Assembly (NCBI GenBank): GCA_002431635.1
Contig: DJGH01000034.1
Span: forward strand, 23,372 to 42,432
Direction: 5' to 3'
DNA from: Petrotoga sp. UBA5851
GTDB lineage: Bacteria > Thermotogota > Thermotogae > Petrotogales > Petrotogaceae
DNA: 19,061 bases
Shown: positions 14,349 to 19,061 of the stretch, piece by piece
Layout: each line of letters starts with the position of its first letter
Numbering within the stretch: the stretch's first letter is position 1
Notes under the pieces: generated by a model
What the model was told of the DNA's origin: nothing
The model's input: only the letters and a program-made list of their open reading frames with translations
The model's database searches: none
Translations under genes and position numbers: made by a program

Positions 14349-15011
14349 ATGGAATTATCTGAAAGTTTGGAAAATTATCTAGTTGTAATTTATGAGGCTC
14401 ATCTCAGAAATGAGATAGCCAGGATAAAGGATATGACAGCCTCACTTTCTGTAAAGCACACCTCAGCCATTGATGCCATAAAGAAACTCGAAGATCTTGG
14501 AATTGTAAACTATGAAAAGAGGGGCTTTGTAAAGTTAACCCAGTCCGGGATAGAAAAAGCCCAGAAGATATATAAAAACAGAATGACCACAAGAGACTTT
14601 TTTATTAATATACTTGACATAAACGCTTTTGAGGCTGATGAGTTTTCCTGCAAGATGGAACACCTTAAATCGGACAATCTTACACGCTCGATGGAAATGA
14701 TAAAAAGTTTTTTTGAGGACAACCCCGATATAAAAGCCAAGTACCGTAAGTATGTCGAAAATTACAAATCCAAAACAATTGAAACACGTATGTGTCTTGA
14801 TCAGGTCAAACCCGGGGAAAAAGTTAGGGTTATAGAGATACTCGGTTCAGAGCAGATCCATAAACGCCTTATTATAATGGGAATAACTACGGGAATAGAA
14901 GTTGAAGTTCTTAAGGTCGCCCCGCTGGGTGATCCTATTGAAATAAAGATACGCGATTACAGCATTGCCATAAGAAAAAGTGAAGCAAAGGAAGTACTGG
15001 TAATCAAGTAA
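14349..15011 (+). CDS. DtxR-family metal-dependent repressor with C-terminal FeoA domain
   Basis: A 220-residue transcription regulator of the DtxR/MntR family that should sense Fe(II) or Mn(II). A winged helix covers residues 4-66 (LSVKHTSAIDAIKKLEDLGIVNYE is the recognition region), a dimerisation domain follows at 67-140, and an SH3-like FeoA domain at 148-220. C101, E104 and H105 match the primary-site ligands C102, E105 and H106 of DtxR. However, the ancillary-site His (H79 of DtxR) aligns with N77 and the M10/D8 position with N9. The FeoA domain closely resembles the second stand-alone FeoA of the feo operon (shared KRL-MG-T-G and AP-GDPIEI-I-YS-IRK). Ribosome binding site AAAGGATG at 14335-14342. 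It likely represses itself and the feo operon through the shared dyad. A terminator overlaps its stop. Confidence 0.9.
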   Translation: MELSESLENYLVVIYEAHLRNEIARIKDMTASLSVKHTSAIDAIKKLEDLGIVNYEKRGFVKLTQSGIEKAQKIYKNRMTTRDFFINILDINAFEADEFSCKMEHLKSDNLTRSMEMIKSFFEDNPDIKAKYRKYVENYKSKTIETRMCLDQVKPGEKVRVIEILGSEQIHKRLIIMGITTGIEVEVLKVAPLGDPIEIKIRDYSIAIRKSEAKEVLVIK

Positions 15012-15036
15012 GCCTTAAGAGGCTTACTTTTTTTTA
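15006..15036 (+). terminator. Intrinsic terminator after the regulator gene
   Basis: A perfect 10-bp stem (AAGTAAGCCT at 15006-15015, AGGCTTACTT at 15020-15029), loop TAAG, followed by a run of T. The regulator's stop codon is inside the stem. It separates the regulator from the feo operon, so the latter needs its own promoter. Confidence 0.92.
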
Positions 15037-15103
15037 CTCCATATCCCCGAAAGAAAAGATAAAGCTTTTGCCATCTCTTAATTTTTTTCTTCAAAAACGT
15101 GAT

Positions 15104-15132
15104 TTGACTATGGTTTTTTTTTGTGATAAAAT
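15104..15132 (+). promoter_or_regulatory. Promoter of the feoA-feoA-feoB operon
   Basis: TTGACT at 15104-15109 and TAAAAT at 15127-15132 with 17-bp spacing and an extended-10 TGA at 15124-15126. It is the best promoter in the window and repeats the layout found before the regulator gene. Confidence 0.85.
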
Positions 15133-15146
15133 GTAGTTATAACTAC
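15133..15146. promoter_or_regulatory. Operator of the feo operon (perfect 14-bp palindrome)
   Basis: GTAGTTATAACTAC is a perfect palindrome immediately after the -10 hexamer, over the transcription start. Its outer parts, TGTAG and CTAC, match the dyad in front of the DtxR-like gene. Binding of the iron-loaded regulator would shut the operon off when iron is plentiful. Confidence 0.8.
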
Positions 15147-15177
15147 TAAAAGTGTATAACATTACAGGAGGAGGATT

Positions 15178-15417
15178 ATGTCACTTGTTATTGCAGGAAG
15201 AGGTTTTTTCAAAGTATCAAAGATAGGCGGAGGAATGATCCTTCGTTCAAGACTTTCAAAACTGGGCATAAATGAAGGCAGCACCCTTGAAGTTCTGAGT
15301 GATTTCTCACAGGGGCCGGTAATGTTGCGGATAAACGGCATAAAGTATTTTCTTGGAATGGGTACAGCCAAAAAGATACTGGTAAGTCCGGTAAGCCTAC
15401 AGGAGGCAGTGAAATGA
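15178..15417 (+). CDS. feoA: FeoA-like SH3 protein (first copy)
   Basis: A 79-residue small cytoplasmic protein with the FeoA SH3-like fold, thought to assist or gate the FeoB transporter. The pattern RSRLSKLGINEGSTLEVL matches the family block (L-x-x-L-G-I-x-x-G). The GPVMLRINGIKYFLGMGTAKKILV tail is the more divergent, membrane-facing form, less like the other FeoA than the regulator's FeoA domain is. Ribosome binding site AGGAGGAGG shortly before the ATG at 15178. Its stop overlaps the start of the next gene by ATGA (15414-15417). First gene of the feo operon, behind the palindromic operator. Confidence 0.88.
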   Translation: MSLVIAGRGFFKVSKIGGGMILRSRLSKLGINEGSTLEVLSDFSQGPVMLRINGIKYFLGMGTAKKILVSPVSLQEAVK

Positions 15418-15650
15418 TATTAAGTGAATGCAAACCGGGTTTTTCGGGATATGTTAAAAGTATACTAGGTGAGGGGAATGTCAAAAAGCGTCTCCTTGTG
15501 ATGGGCGTTACCCCGGGAAGTATGATAACAGTAGTTAAAAAAGCTCCTTTCGGTGATCCCATAGAAATAACCATTAAAAACTATTCCCTGACTATACGTA
15601 AGGAAGAAGCCGCTTATATAACGGTGGAAAAGGGAGATGAAAAAAAATGA
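15414..15650 (+). CDS. feoA: FeoA protein (second copy)
   Basis: A 78-residue FeoA protein with the classic pattern: KPGFSGYVKSILG, then VKKRLLVMGVTPG and APFGDPIEITIKNYSLTIRKEE. The middle part is nearly the same as the FeoA domain fused to the DtxR-like regulator, suggesting a common origin by duplication. It is cytoplasmic and likely binds FeoB. Ribosome binding site ACAGGAGG lies in the end of the first feoA, and the start overlaps that gene by 4 bp. Its own stop overlaps feoB by 4 bp (15647-15650). Confidence 0.92.
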   Translation: MILSECKPGFSGYVKSILGEGNVKKRLLVMGVTPGSMITVVKKAPFGDPIEITIKNYSLTIRKEEAAYITVEKGDEKK

Positions 15651-17614
15651 ACACGGTTGCAATATGCGGAAATCCAAACAGCGGTAAGACTACACTCTTT
15701 AATGCACTTACCGGGAGTCATCAGCAAGTCGGAAACTGGCCCGGCGTTACCGTAGAAAAAAAAGTTGGGAAGTTTAAGGCTGCCGAAAAAACCATAAGTA
15801 TTGTGGACCTTCCGGGAACCTACTCCCTGACAGCAAACTCCATAGACGAAAGAATTGCACGAGACTTCATAATAAAAGAAAATCCCGATGCCGTAATTGT
15901 CGTAGTAGATCAGACCAATCTTGAACGAAACCTTTATCTCGTACTTGAGATCCTTGAAATGAAAAAAAAGGTGGTTCTGGCTTTCAACATGTCTGATGAA
16001 ACACAGCGCCGCGGAATAAGTATCGATACAGAGAATCTGGCTAAAGAGCTCGGAGTAAAAATAGTTAAAACATCCGCAAGTAAAAAAGAGGGCTTGACCG
16101 AGTTAAAGCAAGCTGTTATCCATACCCTTGAAAATGGAAAGGAAACTCAGCTTTTCAGCTACTCTGAAAAATTTATGAGTTACCTGTCACAGGCAGAAGA
16201 TATCTTAAAAAAACATCATTCTGATAATTTTGTGGATTACGGCTGGACTGCCCTTAAGATCCTTGAAGGCGATGCAGAGATAAAAGATTCGGTAAGCATG
16301 GAGACCATGCAGGATATCGACAAGCTTACAGCTTCAATGAGTCAGGAGTTCAAAGAAGATCCAAGCATAATCGTATCGGAGGAAAAGTATAAGTTCATCT
16401 CCAGTCTCTCAAAAAAATACGTGGCAAGAAAAAAAGTCAATGAATCATGGTCTGATAAAGTTGATAAGATAGTCACCAACAAATGGCTCGGAATCCCTAT
16501 ATTCCTTTTAGTAATGTGGCTCACATTTACTCTTACCTTTACCATAGGAGACATATTCAACGGTATGCTTGACGAGGGTTTTGCTGCCCTAGGAGAGTGG
16601 GCAGGTGCAAGGCTCGGCGAGGGAATACTTTCTTCCTTCATCGTTAACGGTGTGATAGGCGGTGTAGGCTCTGTGGTGGTCTTCCTACCCAACATATTCC
16701 TTCTTTTCCTGTTCATCTCATTCCTAGGAGATGTAGGATATATGCCCAGAGCAGCTTTTGTTATGGATAAGATGATGACCAAAATCGGGTTGCACGGAAA
16801 ATCATTTATTCCGATGATTCTGGGATTTGGATGCTCAATACCCGCTATAATGAGTACAAGAACCCTTGAGTCCAAAAGAGACAGAATCGTAACCATTCTT
16901 GTAAACCCTTTTATGTCCTGTGCAGCAAGACTGCCGGTTTATACCCTGGTAGCAGGAATATTCTTCCCAAAAAATGCAGGTTTCGTAATATTTACCCTCT
17001 ACGTTCTTGGAATATTGATATCTATAGTCTCTGCACTGATATTCAAAAAAACACTGTTCAAAAACGAAGAAAGCGTTTTCATAATGGAACTGCCTCCATA
17101 CAGGCTACCTTCAATAAAATCTATCCTTTCAGAAGCGGCTATGAGAGCCTTCATGTTCCTGAAAAAAGCAGGAACTGTAATATTCGCTGCAGTAGTAATA
17201 ATATGGCTGCTTGCAAGTCTTCCTGCTGGTGTGGAGTACGCAGGGGAAGACTCAATAATCGGCATATTTGGAAAGATTATTTCTCCTATTTTCAAGCCTT
17301 TGGGTTTTGGTTTCTGGCAGGCTTCGGTTTCACTTTTCTTCGGTTTTCTTGCCAAAGAAGTTGTTACCGGAACAATGGGAACGCTTTTTGGTGGAGAAGA
17401 GATGCTTTCTCAAGTCCTTCCGCAGTTTTTCAATAGCGTAAGCGCATACGCATTCCTTGTATTTACACTTCTTTATACTCCCTGCGTTGCAACAATAGGA
17501 ACCATAAAGCAGGAAATAGGCGCAAAGTGGGCATTATTTAGTGTAATATATTCCTTTGCAGCAGCATATATAGTATCGTTCATAGTTTTTACCATCGGCA
17601 GTATCATCTTTTAA
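15647..17614 (+). CDS. feoB: Ferrous iron transporter FeoB
   Basis: A 655-residue inner-membrane Fe(II) transporter with an N-terminal GTPase. G1 is GNPNSGKT (8-15), G2 the threonine of PGVTVEKK (T35), G3 DLPG (54-57) and G4 NMSD (114-117). A helical GDI-like spacer follows at about 165-260. The membrane part begins near residue 280 (WLGIPIFLLVMWLTFT) and has two Gate regions: GDVGYMPRAAFVMDK with FGCSIPAIMSTRT, and FLAKEVVTGTMGTLFG with LYTPCVATIGTIKQE. The conserved cysteines of these Gates are present (GFGCSIPA, PFMSCAARLP, TPCVAT). Length is complete. The upstream gene overlaps by ATGA. No feoC follows; the operon ends at a terminator. Expected to be derepressed under iron limitation via the operator at 15133. 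Confidence 0.97.
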   Translation: MNTVAICGNPNSGKTTLFNALTGSHQQVGNWPGVTVEKKVGKFKAAEKTISIVDLPGTYSLTANSIDERIARDFIIKENPDAVIVVVDQTNLERNLYLVLEILEMKKKVVLAFNMSDETQRRGISIDTENLAKELGVKIVKTSASKKEGLTELKQAVIHTLENGKETQLFSYSEKFMSYLSQAEDILKKHHSDNFVDYGWTALKILEGDAEIKDSVSMETMQDIDKLTASMSQEFKEDPSIIVSEEKYKFISSLSKKYVARKKVNESWSDKVDKIVTNKWLGIPIFLLVMWLTFTLTFTIGDIFNGMLDEGFAALGEWAGARLGEGILSSFIVNGVIGGVGSVVVFLPNIFLLFLFISFLGDVGYMPRAAFVMDKMMTKIGLHGKSFIPMILGFGCSIPAIMSTRTLESKRDRIVTILVNPFMSCAARLPVYTLVAGIFFPKNAGFVIFTLYVLGILISIVSALIFKKTLFKNEESVFIMELPPYRLPSIKSILSEAAMRAFMFLKKAGTVIFAAVVIIWLLASLPAGVEYAGEDSIIGIFGKIISPIFKPLGFGFWQASVSLFFGFLAKEVVTGTMGTLFGGEEMLSQVLPQFFNSVSAYAFLVFTLLYTPCVATIGTIKQEIGAKWALFSVIYSFAAAYIVSFIVFTIGSIIF

Positions 17615-17629
17615 AACTTACCTTCCTAG

Positions 17630-17656
17630 CCGTCTCTTAACAGAGACGGTTTTTAA
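17630..17656 (+). terminator. Intrinsic terminator of the feo operon
   Basis: A 7-bp GC-rich stem (CCGTCTC at 17630-17636, GAGACGG at 17643-17649) with loop TTAACA, followed by TTTTTAATTTTT. It lies 15 bp after the feoB stop. Confidence 0.9.
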
Positions 17657-17716
17657 TTTTTAATGACATCTTCCGAATTTTATGATAGAATCTTTCCCAA
17701 CTGACTTTTTATAATT

Positions 17717-17744
17717 TTGTGCATTTGCATCTATTTGATATAAT
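17717..17744 (+). promoter_or_regulatory. Candidate promoter of the diguanylate cyclase gene
   Basis: An extended -10 TGA-TATAAT (17736-17744) with TTGTGC at 17717-17722, 16 bp upstream, as a weak -35. It predicts a start near 17751. This lies after the in-frame GTG at 17719 and so supports the ATG at 17791 as the true start codon. Confidence 0.55.
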
Positions 17745-17790
17745 TTTATTGGTAATTGTTTATTCAAAAAATATTAATACAGGTGATACT

Positions 17791-18816
17791 ATGAGAAGAT
17801 CACAAAAACTTACAATTATGGTTCTAATCTTACTTCTTGCTGCCGCAACAAACACTTTCGTCGTAATTATCTTTGTAAAAAACATAGAGTATGATATTAA
17901 TCTTATAAACTTCAGCGGCATAATAAGAGCCTCTATACAACGGTCCATAAAAACAGAGCTGAACAATAACCCTGATAATTTTCTTATCGAAAGCATCGAT
18001 AAAATTATGCAAAAGTATTCAGAACATCCCAAGGCATCTTCAATAATGAAATTTGAAGAAGTCTTCCACGAGCTTGAGTTGGACTGGGAAAAGGCTAAGG
18101 AGCTTATCTATGATTTCAGGCGCTCTCGGGAACCTGGTGTAAGGGACGAACTTTTCAGGATAAGCGAGATACTATGGTCCAGAGCCAATAATATCGTTCT
18201 TGAAGCACAGATCATTTCAGAAAAAAAGGTAATCGAGTTTAAAGCCATATATATATTCATGATACTTTCTCTTATAGGTATTTTTGTTATAATCCTGTAT
18301 ATCCGTAAGTATGTTGCCAACGAACTTGAGATTCTTGCTATGAAGGATAGTCTTACACAGATCTATAACCGCAGCTGCCTTGATGATTTTCTGATGAAGG
18401 AGCTTGAAAGGCTCAGACGTTATAAAAGACCTTTTTGTGTCATAATGTTTGATATAGATAACTTCAAAAATATAAACGACACCTACGGACATGACAAAGG
18501 AGACCTCCTTTTGAAAAATATATCAAAAATTGTAAAACAAAACATACGTATCAGCGATGTTCTTTTCCGGCTCGGCGGAGATGAATTTATGGTAATTTTT
18601 CCAGAAAGCAATTCCGAACAGGCTTTTACTGCTGCAGAAAAAATCCGTTCCATGGTTGAGAAAACAGTGTTTTTTGAAGCGGAAAGAACCACCATCAGCA
18701 TCGGTCTTGCACAGGCAAAAGAGGAAGACACTGTTTCGTCGCTTTATAAGAGAACAGATATTGCACTTTATTTTGCCAAACGTCTTGGGAAAAATAGAAC
18801 AGAAATATCGGGTTGA
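17791..18816 (+). CDS. Membrane-bound diguanylate cyclase
   Basis: A 341-residue enzyme making the second messenger c-di-GMP from two GTP. Topology: TM1 at about 8-29, an extracytoplasmic sensor of about 120 residues, TM2 at about 152-171, then a GGDEF domain (180-340). The catalytic motif is GGDEF (262-266), with D221 in MFDIDNF as a metal ligand and the inhibitory I-site R253-I-S-D256 exactly five residues before GGDEF, so product inhibition is expected. The sensor begins INFSGIIRASIQRSI, which recalls the helical NarX/PilJ-type module; its ligand is unknown. Start chosen: ATG 17791 behind AGGTGAT (17781-17787); the longer GTG frame at 17719 lies upstream of the predicted transcription start. 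The next gene encodes another membrane protein of sensor type. Confidence 0.92.
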   Translation: MRRSQKLTIMVLILLLAAATNTFVVIIFVKNIEYDINLINFSGIIRASIQRSIKTELNNNPDNFLIESIDKIMQKYSEHPKASSIMKFEEVFHELELDWEKAKELIYDFRRSREPGVRDELFRISEILWSRANNIVLEAQIISEKKVIEFKAIYIFMILSLIGIFVIILYIRKYVANELEILAMKDSLTQIYNRSCLDDFLMKELERLRRYKRPFCVIMFDIDNFKNINDTYGHDKGDLLLKNISKIVKQNIRISDVLFRLGGDEFMVIFPESNSEQAFTAAEKIRSMVEKTVFFEAERTTISIGLAQAKEEDTVSSLYKRTDIALYFAKRLGKNRTEISG

Positions 18817-18879
18817 CACCAAAATATAGATAAAAAGAAATAACTTTTTAAGAACACGCAATTTTTATTAATTTTATAA

Positions 18880-18888
18880 TGGTATACT
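18880..18888 (+). promoter_or_regulatory. Possible extended -10 promoter of the last gene
   Basis: TGG-TATACT at 18880-18888, about 28 bp before the ATG at 18917, with no good -35. A TATAAT at 18875-18880 overlaps it. TTGACA at 18813-18818 is not followed by a -10 at normal spacing. Confidence 0.3.
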
Positions 18889-18916
18889 TTATAAAACTAC
18901 TCTAAAAGGTGAATAG

Positions 18917-19061
18917 ATGAAAGTTAAAAATAAAATTTTCCTCGGAATACAGCTTACAATAATGATTTTTACTTTCATTATATTTGCTTTTTATATTGTG
19001 GTTATCTATACCGACAGTATCGAAAAAAACCATGAGTTTTTAAGAACGGCAGTTACAGTTT
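18917..19061 (+). CDS. N-terminal membrane segment of a sensor-type protein, 3' end outside the window
   Basis: An open frame runs from the ATG at 18917 to the right edge (48 codons). The ribosome binding site AAAGGTGA at 18904-18911 is well placed. The visible part starts MKVKNKIFLGIQLTIM, has one strongly hydrophobic segment of about 22 residues (roughly 8-30), then YTDSIEKNHEFLRTAVTV as the start of an outside domain. This layout is typical of membrane sensors (chemoreceptors, sensor kinases, GGDEF or EAL proteins) but no diagnostic domain is reached. It follows the diguanylate cyclase gene by 100 bp in the same direction. Confidence 0.7.
   Translation, partial: MKVKNKIFLGIQLTIMIFTFIIFAFYIVVIYTDSIEKNHEFLRTAVTV

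Noticed and set aside
16342..16896. Minus-strand frame of 184 codons inside feoB
   Set aside because: It is the complement of conserved FeoB coding sequence and shows no protein features of its own.
17719..17790. N-terminal extension of the diguanylate cyclase from a GTG
   Set aside because: It lacks a ribosome binding site and starts upstream of the likely -10 element; the ATG at 17791 has AGGTGAT.
1..19061. CRISPR array, tRNA, rRNA, insertion sequence, phage or defence genes
   Set aside because: Reading both strands I found no regularly spaced repeats, no tRNA-like cloverleaf, and no transposase, integrase or known defence domain.

Overview
The window reads as ordinary chromosome of an AT-rich bacterium with an anaerobic lifestyle. 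Evidence for anaerobiosis is the class III (oxygen-sensitive, glycyl-radical) ribonucleotide reductase nrdD-nrdG and the FeoB ferrous-iron uptake operon. Shine-Dalgarno sequences are strong and most promoters I can pick out carry an extended -10 (TGn before a TATAAT-like hexamer). The phylum is not settled by these genes; a Clostridia-like, Spirochaete-like or Thermotogota-like anaerobe would all fit. I see no rRNA, tRNA, CRISPR array, insertion sequence, phage gene or integration site.

Left part (1-3279): the 3' end of an archaeal-type/non-discriminating aspartyl-tRNA synthetase; a two-gene phosphorelay unit (single-domain response regulator plus free Hpt protein); and, convergent with it, a class II CPD photolyase. 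Middle-left (3280-8473): a GH42 beta-galactosidase, a bidirectional terminator, a convergent secreted C69 (Ntn-hydrolase) dipeptidase, and a leftward operon of a double zinc-ribbon protein followed by a lysine exporter LysO split into two genes.

Middle-right (8474-12760): a divergent 7TMR-DISM membrane receptor whose reading frame stops after a coiled coil, with no output domain; then the nrdD-nrdG operon. In front of nrdD lie two NrdR-like boxes and then a 14-bp hairpin followed by a T-run just before the ribosome binding site, so the operon may be controlled at two levels. A strong terminator follows nrdG.

Right part (12761-19061): a GyrI-like small-molecule-binding protein; a ferredoxin-reductase-like flavoprotein; a DtxR-type metal regulator fused to a FeoA domain; then feoA-feoA-feoB with 4-bp overlaps. 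The regulator gene and the feo operon have near-identical promoters (TTGACT, 17 bp, TAAAAT) each followed at the start site by the same dyad TGTAG-N6-CTAC, so a self-contained iron-responsive regulon can be read directly from the DNA. The window ends with a membrane diguanylate cyclase and the N-terminal membrane segment of another protein cut off by the window edge.

The most interesting points are the paired iron-regulon operators and the altered metal site of their presumed regulator, the attenuator-like hairpin in the nrdD leader, the output-less 7TMR-DISM receptor beside an operator-like dyad, and the orphan receiver/Hpt pair.
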